Below are positions 24,181-32,612 of a stretch of DNA of 64,000 nucleotides, in pieces; position 1 is the first letter of the stretch, and every line of letters begins with the position of its first letter. The notes under the pieces were generated by a model, which had not been told where the DNA came from, did no database searches, and was given only the letters and a program-made list of their open reading frames with translations. The DNA comes from Nitrospirota bacterium (GTDB lineage: Bacteria > Nitrospirota > Leptospirillia > Leptospirillales > Leptospirillaceae): positions 1 through 64,000 of the forward strand of contig JAJZHW010000001.1 of the NCBI GenBank assembly GCA_021810805.1, written 5' to 3'. Both the position numbers and the translations under genes were made by a program.

Positions 24181-25184
24181 TGGACGATCGGGTGAGTCTT
24201 GATGATCTGGTGAAGGGGGCAAAGGGTCTTTCGGCCGAGGAGAAGACAGCGGCACGGCGGATCCTTCTGGCAATTTCCTCCGGTGGCCGTGAAATGGCGC
24301 AGCTTCTGGCCACCGGTCCCCTGCGAGGACTGACCGGAGCCGCCGGAGCGGTCAATGTTCAGGGGGAAGAGGTTCAGGCCTTTGACGAGATCGCTCAGGA
24401 GGTCTTTACCCGGACACTTCGGGAATCTGCCTCTGTGGCGCTTCTCGTGTCGGAGGAACGGGCGGACCCCGAATCCCTGGGCGGGGGAACCGGCTCCTTT
24501 CATGTGGCGATGGATCCTCTTGACGGATCCTCGAACCTTGCCGTCTCCGGGCCCGTGGGATCGATCTTTTGTGCCTATAGGCCTGCCCCCTCCAAGTCCG
24601 CAGATCTGGCCCCGGAAGTGCTGGCCTCTGTGGCGGCTCCCGTGATGGCCGCCTATGTGCTCTACAGTGTGTCGACTCTTCTGGTGGTCTCCTTCGGCTC
24701 AGAGGTTCGCCAGTATGCCCTCGATCCCTCCCGGGGAGAGTTCCTCCCCCTTCCCGGAGCGGTAAGGTTCCCGGAAAAGGGAAGCCGGATGATCAGCCTC
24801 AACGCCGGAAATGCGTCCCGGTGGAGGGAGGGGGACCAGCGATATCTTCGCTCTCTGGACGGCACATCCTACACCGCCCGCTATGTCGGAGCCCTTGTGA
24901 TGGATTTTCATCGGAACCTGCTGAAGGGAGGCCTCTACCTCTACCCGGGAGATCTCCCCAAGGAGTCCAAGGGTGCTGGGACAGCTCACCCTGAAGGAAA
25001 GCTCCGCCTTCTTTACGAAGCGATTCCGATGGCGTTGATTGCCCGGGCGGCCGGAGGGGAGGCTGTGGACGGCCATCGCCCTATACTTGAGGTTCCCCCG
25101 GTCCATATCCACCAGCGCGTTCCCCTCGTTGTCGGAACCGCCTCCTTGGTGGCCGAGTATCTCCGCATTGTCTCGTCCCCCTGA
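24180..25184 (+). CDS. fbp: Fructose-1,6-bisphosphatase class I
   Basis: A 334-residue class I FBPase, which removes the 1-phosphate from fructose-1,6-bisphosphate in gluconeogenesis or the Calvin-type regeneration pathway. The metal/catalytic motif is DPLDGSSNL (D112-L120) preceded by SEE (about 91-93). The substrate-binding stretches YVGALVMDFHRNLLKGGLYLYP (in part) and KLRLLYEAIPMALI match the family. ATG 24180 shares one base with the preceding stop. A hairpin at 25189-25217 separates it from the convergent aldehyde dehydrogenase. Confidence 0.94.
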   Translation: MDDRVSLDDLVKGAKGLSAEEKTAARRILLAISSGGREMAQLLATGPLRGLTGAAGAVNVQGEEVQAFDEIAQEVFTRTLRESASVALLVSEERADPESLGGGTGSFHVAMDPLDGSSNLAVSGPVGSIFCAYRPAPSKSADLAPEVLASVAAPVMAAYVLYSVSTLLVVSFGSEVRQYALDPSRGEFLPLPGAVRFPEKGSRMISLNAGNASRWREGDQRYLRSLDGTSYTARYVGALVMDFHRNLLKGGLYLYPGDLPKESKGAGTAHPEGKLRLLYEAIPMALIARAAGGEAVDGHRPILEVPPVHIHQRVPLVVGTASLVAEYLRIVSSP

Positions 25185-25188
25185 TCCG

Positions 25189-25217
25189 CCTCCTTCTCAA
25201 TATCCCCGTGAAGGAGG
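25189..25217. terminator. Hairpin between convergent fbp and aldehyde dehydrogenase genes
   Basis: CCTCCTTC (25189-25196) and GAAGGAGG (25210-25217) form an 8-bp perfect stem with a 13-nt loop, midway between the two stop codons. There is no T-tract on either side, so its strength as a terminator is doubtful. Confidence 0.45.
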
Positions 25218-25223
25218 AGCGCG

Positions 25224-26723
25224 TTAGCTCCCGGAAGGAAGCCGCAGGGCCAAGAGCCGTGGCCGGCTCATCTCCTCCATGGCATAGCCCACCCCCTCAA
25301 ATCCGCTTCCGGACTCCTTGACCCCGCCATAAGGCCAATGATCAAGCCTAAATGTGGGAATCTCATTGATGAGAACACCTCCGGCATCGATCGCCCGAGC
25401 CCACCCAAAGGCTCGATCAATGTCCCGCGTAAAGATTCCCGCCTGAATTCCGAACCGTGACCGGTTGATCCGATCGATTGCCTCCTGAGGGGTGTCGAAG
25501 GGGTTCACTGTGGCCACGGGCCCAAAGACCTCCTCCTGTTCGATGGGCCAATCGGCCCCGGTCTTTGTCAAAAAAACCGGAGATAGAGTTGCCCCGTTTT
25601 GTCGAAGAGGGGTAAGCGGTTCGGCTCCCGATCCAATGGCCGCTTCAATCTTTTGTCGTACATTGTCCGCGTGGGCCTGAGAGATCAGGGGACCCACCAG
25701 TGTCCGGGGGGAATCGGGAGAGCCGATGCGCCCCTCGCTTTCAAGGGCCAGGGACTTTTCCCGGAGCCTTGTACACAACGTCTCAAAGAGGGGGCGGGCC
25801 ACAAGGATCCTCTGGATGGAGATGCAGACCTGTCCCGAGTAGGCGAAGGCCCCGGCAATCAGTCGGTCCGGAAGGTCTGGGGTCATGCCATCTTCGAGGA
25901 TCATGACCGCGGCCACCCCTCCCAGCTCGAGCAGGACTTTTTTTCGGGGAACCCGGTCGCGGATCTGCCAGCCGACGGTGGCCGATCCGGTAAAGGAAAT
26001 GACGGGTAGGGCCGGATGGTCGATCAGGCGCTGGGTGTCGGGCAAGTCGCACGGAAGAATGGAAAGGGCCTCCGGGGGGAGCCCAGCGGCGAGAAGAATG
26101 GCCCCCAGAACGAGGGCCGTTGTCATGCCCCGAGGGGCCGGCTTGACGATGAGCGCGCTTCCTGTGGCGATGGCCGGCGCGACCTTGTGGGCCAGAAGGT
26201 TCAACGGAAAGTTGTAGGGGGTGATGGCAAGGACGGGACCGGCCGAGACCCGCTCCACAAGACCGACCATGCCCACCCCCTGAGGAACGAGGGACCCCGG
26301 AAGAAAGCCGTAGCCACTGGTGGCGGCAAGATCGGCGGCGACCCGAAAGGTGGCAATCGCCCGGTCGACTTCAAACAGGGCCGCCGAGGCGGGCTTTCCC
26401 ACTTCGGCAGTGATGAGATGGGCGAGAAGGGACCTGTGCTGCTCCAGCCCTCGGGCGGTCTCTTCAAGGATCGCGCGCCTCCGATGGGGGGGAAGGGTTG
26501 AAAGGATCGCCTGCCCCTTGGGGAGGACCGCAAGTGCCGACTCTATCTGGGTGGGGGCCGGTCGGGCGACCTTCCATCCGGAAGGGGCTCCTGAAGGGGA
26601 GAGAAGGGGCGAGGGATTTTGCTCGCTAAAGCTCTGAATGTCGTGAGGAGGAAGAGTCCCGGACTCCCAGCGGCCTCCGACGAGAAAGGGAACGGGGGTG
26701 CGGGAAAGAAGGGTCTCTGGCAT
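25224..26723 (-). CDS. NAD(P)-dependent aldehyde dehydrogenase
   Basis: A 499-residue ALDH-superfamily enzyme. Catalytic Cys300 lies in YSGQVCISIQR, the general base Glu266 in LLELGG, and the conserved Asn171 in PYNFPLNL. The cofactor Lys is in IVKPA and the dinucleotide turn in FTGSATVG. The QVCISIQR wording is common in lactaldehyde, succinate-semialdehyde and non-phosphorylating glyceraldehyde-3-phosphate dehydrogenase relatives, so the substrate cannot be fixed. AAAGGAT precedes the ATG at 26723. The gene is alone on its strand here. Confidence 0.93.
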   Translation of the reverse strand: MPETLLSRTPVPFLVGGRWESGTLPPHDIQSFSEQNPSPLLSPSGAPSGWKVARPAPTQIESALAVLPKGQAILSTLPPHRRRAILEETARGLEQHRSLLAHLITAEVGKPASAALFEVDRAIATFRVAADLAATSGYGFLPGSLVPQGVGMVGLVERVSAGPVLAITPYNFPLNLLAHKVAPAIATGSALIVKPAPRGMTTALVLGAILLAAGLPPEALSILPCDLPDTQRLIDHPALPVISFTGSATVGWQIRDRVPRKKVLLELGGVAAVMILEDGMTPDLPDRLIAGAFAYSGQVCISIQRILVARPLFETLCTRLREKSLALESEGRIGSPDSPRTLVGPLISQAHADNVRQKIEAAIGSGAEPLTPLRQNGATLSPVFLTKTGADWPIEQEEVFGPVATVNPFDTPQEAIDRINRSRFGIQAGIFTRDIDRAFGWARAIDAGGVLINEIPTFRLDHWPYGGVKESGSGFEGVGYAMEEMSRPRLLALRLPSGS

Positions 26724-26883
26724 GAGAAGATCCTTTCGGTGGGGAGAGGGCTCGTGAGGGGTTCGTGATGGCTAGAATACCACTGGAAGAAATTCCCGAA
26801 AAGAGGGAGAGGTGTCAGGGAGAGAGGCGAAGCGAAGTACGCGGAAGAAATTTCCTACAAGGGCGAGAGGTCAGGAGAAAAGG

Positions 26884-26922
26884 GGGAGCCGGTGACCCGT
26901 CGCACGAAGCGGGGCGGCTCCC
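26884..26922 (-). terminator. Terminator-like hairpin after the 43-residue membrane protein gene
   Basis: On the minus strand GGGAGCCG (26922-26915) pairs with CGGCTCCC (26891-26884) across a 23-nt loop, then CCTTTTCT follows. It begins 10 bp after the small gene's stop codon, which supports that gene being real. Confidence 0.55.
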
Positions 26923-26932
26923 TCTTTGCCAA

Positions 26933-27064
26933 TCAGAAACCTTTGTGGGGATGTTTGCTGCGGGAATCGGTCATTCCGAAAGCGAAGGCGAGGCCGCTTG
27001 AAATGAGGAAAAAGGCAACGATAACAAGAACGATCATTGCCGGATTGGCAGAAGGTCCCAACAT
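26933..27064 (-). CDS. 43-residue single-pass membrane protein
   Basis: A short open frame encodes 43 residues: a polar start (MLGPSANPA), one strongly hydrophobic helix (MIVLVIVAFFLISSGLAFAF, about residues 10-29) and a basic tail with three His/Lys-rich residues (SRSKHPHKGF). AAAGGA lies 9 bp before ATG 27064 and a terminator-like hairpin follows. Ribosome site, clean helix and terminator together argue for a real gene despite its size. Size and topology recall small subunits of respiratory complexes, but no family is recognised and no oxidase genes are adjacent. Confidence 0.6.
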   Translation of the reverse strand: MLGPSANPAMIVLVIVAFFLISSGLAFAFGMTDSRSKHPHKGF

Positions 27065-27377
27065 GTGTGTTGTCCTTTCGTGTGAGGGTGTGTTCGCCGG
27101 TGAAGTTCCAAAATTTATCCCGGTATCTATGAGTCTAGGGCAGTCTACTTTTTCTCTTCAAGACAATGATTTATTAATCACAAACTAACCATGGCGAGCC
27201 GAAGGAAGGCGTTCCGTGCCGGAAAACAATGTTCCTGTGAAAATGAGGGACTTTCTCCATTTCCGGCAAATGACGGGGGAGGGAGTCAAAGAAAGAAGGT
27301 CTGTGATATAGTGACCTTCAAATTCTTTCCATTCTCGGGATTGTCTTGACCGCCAACCCTTTGACCTGGAATGTGCC

Positions 27378-28655
27378 GTGTTCCTCTCCCGACTGATTTT
27401 GCCTTTCTCTAGGACCGCCCAAAAGGCCCTTCTGGCCTCTGTCATTCTTCCGGCAACGATGGTGCCGGGTCAGGGGGCCGTACCTTCTGCTGACTCTCAT
27501 CATCTCGCGGCTCTCCCCCTTCCTTCCGGAGCGCAGATTCGATCTTCGGATGTCTTTGGGGCCGGGGCTCCCGGACAGTATTATTTTCTGGAGCGGGGCG
27601 ACCGACTCCGTCTCTTTCGCCTTGATCTTGCCCACCCCATGGGTGCACAGGATCTCTGGATGGAGACTTGGCGCTCGATCCGCGTCCCCGCCCTTTCAGG
27701 GCAGGAGCATCTTCGGACGGCCGCGGTAGGGATGCAGCATCTGTTCCTTGCTGGCGAGGTGGCAGGCGGTGCCCCCTTTATCCGAAGCTACCAAATAGGA
27801 AAAAAAAGGGGAGAGGGTGGCGGGTCTGTTCCGACATTAACCGGCCGTGTCGACTATTTTCCCGAGTCGGATACCACGCCCATTCGACGCCTGTATTTTG
27901 ATGCAAAGTCCAAGACACTCTGGCTTGCCTATGACAGCGGACGGATTGAGTCAGGGCGTCCTTATCTTGTTCTTCACGATCGGATCCTGTGGTCCGACCC
28001 TGCCGGATATCTTCCCCTGCCGGACGAGACAGCACTTTCCCGAGGACCCTCTCCCCTTCTCACCCCCAGGAGCCTTTCGAAAGCCTCCAATAACTGTTTT
28101 TCTTGCCGATACTATCTGGTCTCCCGGCAGGAGCCGGAGGGGGGAAATCGCCCGAGTCTTCCGGTGCGCTCACCGGAGAATCTCGACAGTGCGCTGGGGA
28201 TCCTTCCCATGGGGTCGGGGCTGGGGCTTTTTATGGGAAGAGATGCCATGGTGTGCAGGGTTCCCCATCCGGGGCCCCATGCCCGACTCAAGGACTGCGC
28301 GGGCGTCCCCCTCAAGGACTTGCCTGTGGCCGCCTCCTGGTGGGGCAATCAACTCGCCTATCTTTACCCTCCGGGGAGATTTTCCTGGAGCCGGCATCGG
28401 TGGACGATCGTCGCCATCAATCCGGCTCTTATCGACAATGCCCGGCTCAAGCTCTCCCCCGGAAAGCCCTTTGCCTTTCGGGATCTCCTGTCCTCATCCG
28501 GCCAATACTATCTTCTTCCTGAAGGCTCACGACCGAGGCCGAAGACATTTTTTACCGACGGCCACCGACTGATTCTTTTCGGAGCTTCTCACCTCTACTT
28601 TCTGGAGTCGCGGGCTGTTTTACGTAAGACTTCGAGGAAGGAGGAGGGAGATTAG
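27378..28655 (+). CDS. Exported protein of unknown function
   Basis: A 425-residue protein with an N-terminal signal peptide (basic start, hydrophobic stretch ALLASVILPATMVPGQGA). The mature part is beta-rich with several short WxxxxRV/YL strands and a CFSC motif in NNCFSCRYY; no heme-binding CxxCH is present. The overall pattern could be a propeller-like fold, but no repeat signature is clear. GTG 27378 is the first plausible start; the ribosome site is weak. It precedes the Ycf48-like gene by 324 bp on the same strand. The gap 28656-28979 shows no gene, only weak stem-loops. Confidence 0.6.
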   Translation: MFLSRLILPFSRTAQKALLASVILPATMVPGQGAVPSADSHHLAALPLPSGAQIRSSDVFGAGAPGQYYFLERGDRLRLFRLDLAHPMGAQDLWMETWRSIRVPALSGQEHLRTAAVGMQHLFLAGEVAGGAPFIRSYQIGKKRGEGGGSVPTLTGRVDYFPESDTTPIRRLYFDAKSKTLWLAYDSGRIESGRPYLVLHDRILWSDPAGYLPLPDETALSRGPSPLLTPRSLSKASNNCFSCRYYLVSRQEPEGGNRPSLPVRSPENLDSALGILPMGSGLGLFMGRDAMVCRVPHPGPHARLKDCAGVPLKDLPVAASWWGNQLAYLYPPGRFSWSRHRWTIVAINPALIDNARLKLSPGKPFAFRDLLSSSGQYYLLPEGSRPRPKTFFTDGHRLILFGASHLYFLESRAVLRKTSRKEEGD

Positions 28656-28979
28656 CTCCTTCAGAAGGCAAGAACGACTCTTGTGGAAGGCGTTTGTTGC
28701 GGGTGGGGAAGACCGTTGCATTGAGGTTCAAATATCGATACAATCAAGCTCATTTTCAGACGAAATCTTAACATGACCATGGAAGCCCCGTTGCACCGCT
28801 GACCGGGAGTGAAGCTTCTGCGCTTCCCTTCTGCACCTTTCTGCCGGAACGTTATGCGGAAGGAGTTGGGGTGTGTCCCCTCTCCCTTCAAAATGTAGAC
28901 GAAGTCCCTCCGCCAGGGAAGACAAGGGCAGTCAGTCGGGAGTCGAATCGAAATAAACATTAAGATCTGGAGGGTGTTT

Positions 28980-30026
28980 ATGGAGTCATATGTGGGAGGA
29001 AAGTCGGGTTCGGGAAAAGGGATTTCCCGGCAGGTCCTTTCGTTGGCCATGGGAGGCCTGTTGGGCCTTCTGACGCTCGCTCCGGTCACGAAATCCGCGC
29101 CGGCTGCCTTGGCCGCCTCCGCAGAGAACTGGCAGTTTGCCGACTCTCTGGGGATCGGAGTCCCCTTTGACGGGGTCTATTTTTTGAGTGCCACCGAAGG
29201 GTGGGTGACGGGAGCCTCCGGGGTTATCCTCCACACCTCAGATGCCGGAAAGAACTGGACGCCTCTGAGCACGGGAACGACCCATTGGGTTCACTCCGTC
29301 GATTTTCTTGACGCCAATCGTGGATGGGCTGTCGGCAACAATGGGCTGATTCTGTCGACGACCGACGGGGGGAAGAGCTGGTCGACCCAGAACGCCGGAA
29401 TCCCTTTTGATCTTTATTCGGTGACCTTCTTGGACAAGGATAATGGGTGGGTGTCGGGCTTCGCCGGGACACTCCTTCACACCACTGATGGCGGGGAAAC
29501 ATGGTCGAAGGTCTCCATCGATACGGCCCAGTGGATCATGAAGGTCACCTTCCTGAAAGGCGACGCCTCTCACGGTTGGGCTGTCGGGCAGGATGGACTG
29601 ATCCTGACCACCACCGATGGGGGGGCCACGTGGAAAAAGCAAAACAATCCCGTGCGCAAGGATCTCTACGGTGTAAACTTCATTGATGCCAGCAATGGAT
29701 GGGTTGTGGGGACTCACGGGATCATAGAGTACACATCGAATGGCGGACAAAGCTGGGTCATCCAGAATGGTCCCGGCCGTCCTCCCCTGAACTGGGGTGT
29801 GGCAGGGATGGAGAGAGAGTCGAATGACCTTCACTCTGTTGTCTTTGTGAATAAAAATGTCGGATACGTGACCGGTGTTCTGGGGATCTTCCTGAAGACC
29901 ACAGACGGGGGAAATACCTGGACCCGGATCAAGAGTGGAACCAATCTCGACCTCTACGGACTCACCTTTCCCGACAATTCCCACGGATGGGCCGTCGGTG
30001 TCGGTGGGATGATCCTTCATTCCTGA
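28980..30026 (+). CDS. Ycf48/BNR-type beta-propeller protein, exported
   Basis: A 348-residue protein with a signal peptide (LSLAMGGLLGLLTLAP) and about seven repeats of the Ycf48/HCF136 type. The recurrent pattern is GWAVGxxGxIxxTTDGGxxW, as in GWAVGNNGLILSTTDGGKSW, GWAVGQDGLILTTTDGGATW and VGYVTGVLGIFLKTTDGG. Ycf48 assists photosystem II assembly in phototrophs; homologues in non-phototrophs have unknown roles, perhaps in assembling envelope redox proteins. ATG 28980 is chosen for GGAGG at 6 bp. A short hairpin (30052-30075) follows before the next gene. Confidence 0.85.
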   Translation: MESYVGGKSGSGKGISRQVLSLAMGGLLGLLTLAPVTKSAPAALAASAENWQFADSLGIGVPFDGVYFLSATEGWVTGASGVILHTSDAGKNWTPLSTGTTHWVHSVDFLDANRGWAVGNNGLILSTTDGGKSWSTQNAGIPFDLYSVTFLDKDNGWVSGFAGTLLHTTDGGETWSKVSIDTAQWIMKVTFLKGDASHGWAVGQDGLILTTTDGGATWKKQNNPVRKDLYGVNFIDASNGWVVGTHGIIEYTSNGGQSWVIQNGPGRPPLNWGVAGMERESNDLHSVVFVNKNVGYVTGVLGIFLKTTDGGNTWTRIKSGTNLDLYGLTFPDNSHGWAVGVGGMILHS

Positions 30027-30051
30027 CGTTTTCCTTCCAATCATTCCGGCG

Positions 30052-30075
30052 GGGAGAGAGAATCCTCTCTCTCCC
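30052..30075 (+). terminator. Hairpin between the Ycf48-like gene and the DsrE-like operon
   Basis: GGGAGAGAG (30052-30060) pairs with CTCTCTCCC (30067-30075) around AATCCT. It is 25 bp after the Ycf48-like stop. Only TT follows, so termination may be partial. Confidence 0.45.
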
Positions 30076-30098
30076 TTGACGGATCTCGAGGCTTTTTC

Positions 30099-30773
30099 AT
30101 GATCAGCTATATCCCTCTGACATTTTTTGGCATTATCGGTGTTGTCGGACTTGCCTTTTTTGTCCACGGATTTGTCAATCGGCAGAAGATCTTTGCCGCT
30201 TTTTCGGATCTGGCGTCAGGGCTGTCAGGCAGTGCGGGGCGTTCGGCCATCTGGGCCTACCCCTATCTCTCCGGATCCTATGAGGGACGCCCTCTCAAGA
30301 TTTTCTTTCATACTTCAGAAAACCACACCGTCAGTGTTCTCAACCTCGTTGTGGAGATGGGCCTCTCCTCTCCCGACCGCCTTCTCCTGCTCCAGAAGGA
30401 GGGATTCCGGGAGCCGAAGCCGGAAGGAAAGGCTCGTCTGGAGGAGGAGGTGGGAACGGTTGTCCCGGTCTCCGATCTCGCATTCGATGTTCGAGCCAAG
30501 GATCCCTCCCGGGCGCAGGAACTCCTTGCTCCGCAGGATCTTCGTCGCGAGCTTGCGGGGTTTTCTCCCTATAATCAGATCCTTCTCTGGGATGGGTCCT
30601 TGATCGCCGGAAAGCAGTTTGAGGGGGTCTCCGAGACAATGCCCCAGGCGATGATGGAGACATTGGGTCGCCTTGGAAAGCTGGCCCGGCATTTCGAGGC
30701 GCTGGCTCCGAAGAATTCATCGGGGAGAAGTGACGGGACGGGAGATTCCCACTCCGTCCGACAGGGGACATGA
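30099..30773 (+). CDS. Membrane-anchored protein of unknown function, first gene of the DsrE-like operon
   Basis: A 224-residue protein with one N-terminal membrane helix (LTFFGIIGVVGLAFFVHGFV) and a soluble remainder of about 195 residues, predicted cytoplasmic. No motif or Cys is recognised. A phrase such as AIWAYPYLSGSYEGRPLKIFF suggests a beta-rich domain. The TGA overlaps the ATG of the DsrE-like gene by 4 bases (30770-30773), so it is the first member of a coupled operon with the sulfur-relay-like proteins and permeases. Confidence 0.65.
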   Translation: MISYIPLTFFGIIGVVGLAFFVHGFVNRQKIFAAFSDLASGLSGSAGRSAIWAYPYLSGSYEGRPLKIFFHTSENHTVSVLNLVVEMGLSSPDRLLLLQKEGFREPKPEGKARLEEEVGTVVPVSDLAFDVRAKDPSRAQELLAPQDLRRELAGFSPYNQILLWDGSLIAGKQFEGVSETMPQAMMETLGRLGKLARHFEALAPKNSSGRSDGTGDSHSVRQGT

Positions 30774-31126
30774 CGGACTCTCCGTCTCCCCGCGCCTTGA
30801 TTCTTCTGCTTCGAAGTCCTGAATGGACCCCCTACCATACGGTTTTGCGCTTGGCGGATGCCCTCTTGGACCAAGGTTGCCGTGTTACACTTTTTTTGAT
30901 GGACGATGCCGTTCTCGGCCTTGTGGCTCCTCATGGCAAATCTCGGGACTCTGCCCCAATTGCTCCGCTTCTGGCCCGGGGGGCGGAGGTGGCGGTGTGC
31001 CAGTCAACGGCAGAGATCCGTGGTTTGGGTTCCGACGACCTTCCCCCGGGCGCTCGCTTCGAGACGCAGGTTCAGTTGGGGCACCTGGCCGGAAGCGTCG
31101 ATCTCTTTCTCCCCTTTGTGAATTAA
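30770..31126 (+). CDS. DsrE/TusD-like sulfur-relay protein
   Basis: A 118-residue alpha/beta protein of the DsrE-like fold: strand ALILLLRSPEWT, helix TVLRLADALLDQG, strand RVTLFLMDDAV and the conserved segment GAEVAVCQSTAEIRGL. Cys77 in AVCQST occupies the position of the persulfide-carrying Cys (Cys78) of DsrE/TusD. It could accept sulfur from a sulfurtransferase. No DsrC, TusE, rhodanese or DsrAB gene is in the window, so the partner is unknown. Translation is coupled to the preceding gene. Confidence 0.7.
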   Translation: MTDSPSPRALILLLRSPEWTPYHTVLRLADALLDQGCRVTLFLMDDAVLGLVAPHGKSRDSAPIAPLLARGAEVAVCQSTAEIRGLGSDDLPPGARFETQVQLGHLAGSVDLFLPFVN

Positions 31127-31139
31127 GGGGGGCCTCTCC

Positions 31140-31511
31140 GTGACTCCAAAACATGTCCTGTTTGTTTATTCGGCCTCTCCAACGACCCATCTCCGTTTCT
31201 TTGAGGGGCTTCGCATGGCCCTGGGATTTTCTGTCTCCCATCGGCCGGTCACCCTACTTCTGTTGGGCGAGGGAGTGAGGGTATTGATGCCCCTGAACCC
31301 GTCCGTCCTGGGTCTCCCGGGAGAGATCACCGAGGTTATTCCCCTTTTGCGGGAGCTCGGTGTGAAGGTGTGTGCCGAAAGCCAGGCTTTGGACTCTTTT
31401 TTCCTTGATCGCCCCTTTCCGGACTTCGTTTTGCCCGTCTCCGGCAATGAGGTGTCGGGGCTTCTTTCGGAGGCCGAAATCGTCCTTCCCTTTCTCCGGA
31501 GGCTTGAGTGA
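31140..31511 (+). CDS. DsrF/DsrE-like protein
   Basis: A 123-residue protein with the same DsrE-like fold pattern: VLFVYSASPTTHLRFFEGLRMA, a strand VTLLLLGEGV and LLRELGVKVCAESQAL with Cys78. It follows the DsrE-like gene by 13 bp and shares bases with the next gene (GTG 31508 overlaps TGA 31509-31511). In Dsr/Tus systems E, F and H form a heterohexamer; the order here (E-, F-, H-like) fits that, but the assignment to F is by position and length. Confidence 0.6.
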   Translation: MTPKHVLFVYSASPTTHLRFFEGLRMALGFSVSHRPVTLLLLGEGVRVLMPLNPSVLGLPGEITEVIPLLRELGVKVCAESQALDSFFLDRPFPDFVLPVSGNEVSGLLSEAEIVLPFLRRLE

Positions 31512-31771
31512 GCACCGTGGCTTCCCCGACCACACTTCTTCTTGTCGGACTTTCGCCCCTCCCGGACATTCTCCTTCCACTCGTCTCCCGTCCCGGAACG
31601 GTGGTGATCTTCTACGGGGAGGGGGTCAACACCCCCTGGAAGGGGGAATCCCATTTTTACTATCTCGAATCCGATGTCCTGGGACGGGGTCGGTCACCAT
31701 TTTCCCAGTGCATTGACGAAGGAGAGGTCGCACGGAGACTTCTCTTGGCCGAACGAGTCCTGACCTTTTGA
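31508..31771 (+). CDS. DsrH/TusB-like small protein
   Basis: An 87-residue protein of DsrH/TusB size following the E- and F-like genes. It shows strand-turn patterns (TTLLLVGLSPLPDILLPL, VVIFYGEGVN) and a C-terminal amphipathic helix (DEGEVARRLLLAERVL). The only Cys is C68; the Cys near residue 20 typical of DsrH is missing. GTG 31508 overlaps the previous stop. The assignment rests on order and size, so confidence is moderate. Confidence 0.5.
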   Translation: MSTVASPTTLLLVGLSPLPDILLPLVSRPGTVVIFYGEGVNTPWKGESHFYYLESDVLGRGRSPFSQCIDEGEVARRLLLAERVLTF

Positions 31772-31781
31772 GGAGAAGGCG

Positions 31782-32612
31782 TTGATCCGACAAGGCCCGA
31801 TCTTGAGCCGGTCTTTTTGGAGTGCGACCCTTCCCTTCCTGTTATTGTTAACCTTGGTTCTTTTGGCTCTTCTTCCCTCCCGCCTCACAGGCATTGACCC
31901 CCTGAGCCAGCATGCCCGACTGGTCCTGGCCCCCCCGCTTACATCCGGCCACCCTCTCGGATGCGACTTTCTTGGACGAGACCTCTGGTCTCGTCTTGTT
32001 TCGGGCAGCTTGGTCTCCCTCACCGCCGGCCTTGGCGTGGGACTTCTGTCCACTCTTATCGGGGGGATCTGGGGGATCCTTTCAGGCTTTCTTGGTCGTC
32101 CCTGGGATCCGGTCATGATGAGAACGCTTGAGATCTGGTATGCCCTTCCGGAAATACTGATCGCCACCTTGCTGATGCTCTTTCTCGGCCACGGCCTTTT
32201 GGCCGTCGTTGTCGCCCTGTCCATCGGGGGGTGGATGGGGGTTGCCCGTGTGCTGCGGGCCGAGACATTGCGTCTCCGGGAGGCGATGTTCATGGATTCG
32301 GCGAGGGCCACAGGAGTCTCTCCCCTGCGCCTGGTTCTTCGCCACTTCCTTCCCAATGTCATGCCGGTTGTTGCGGTCATGGTTCTCTTCAGAATTCCGG
32401 GGGGGATTCTGGGGGAGTCCACCCTTTCATTTCTGGGTCTGGGGCTGGCCCCTCCCCAAGCGAGTTGGGGCGTGCTGGTCAACGAGGGGTGGAAGGCTCT
32501 GCCAGTGTCGGCCTTCATGCTTGTCTGGCCCGCCGCCTTTATCGTCCTCTCCCTTGTGAGCTTCCAGCTTCTGGCCGATCGTCTCGGGCGGCGATTCGGG
32601 GTGGGCCGATGA
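31782..32612 (+). CDS. ABC transporter permease, DppC/OppC type
   Basis: A 276-residue inner-membrane permease with an N-terminal helix (SFWSATLPFLLLLTLVLL), the OppC-type N-terminal motif HPLGCDFLGRDLWSRLVSG and five further helices. The cytoplasmic EAA loop is in REAMFMDSARATGVSPLRLVLRHFLPN (in part). The TTG at 31782 has AGGAG upstream. It lies 10 bp after the DsrH-like gene and overlaps the next permease by 4 bases. The partner ATPases and a binding protein are absent from the window. The substrate (peptide, nickel or another small solute) cannot be told. Confidence 0.88.
   Translation: MIRQGPILSRSFWSATLPFLLLLTLVLLALLPSRLTGIDPLSQHARLVLAPPLTSGHPLGCDFLGRDLWSRLVSGSLVSLTAGLGVGLLSTLIGGIWGILSGFLGRPWDPVMMRTLEIWYALPEILIATLLMLFLGHGLLAVVVALSIGGWMGVARVLRAETLRLREAMFMDSARATGVSPLRLVLRHFLPNVMPVVAVMVLFRIPGGILGESTLSFLGLGLAPPQASWGVLVNEGWKALPVSAFMLVWPAAFIVLSLVSFQLLADRLGRRFGVGR

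Noticed and set aside
28656-28979. A possible riboswitch in the gap before the Ycf48-like gene
   Set aside because: Only short, weak stems were found and nothing matched a riboswitch consensus I know.
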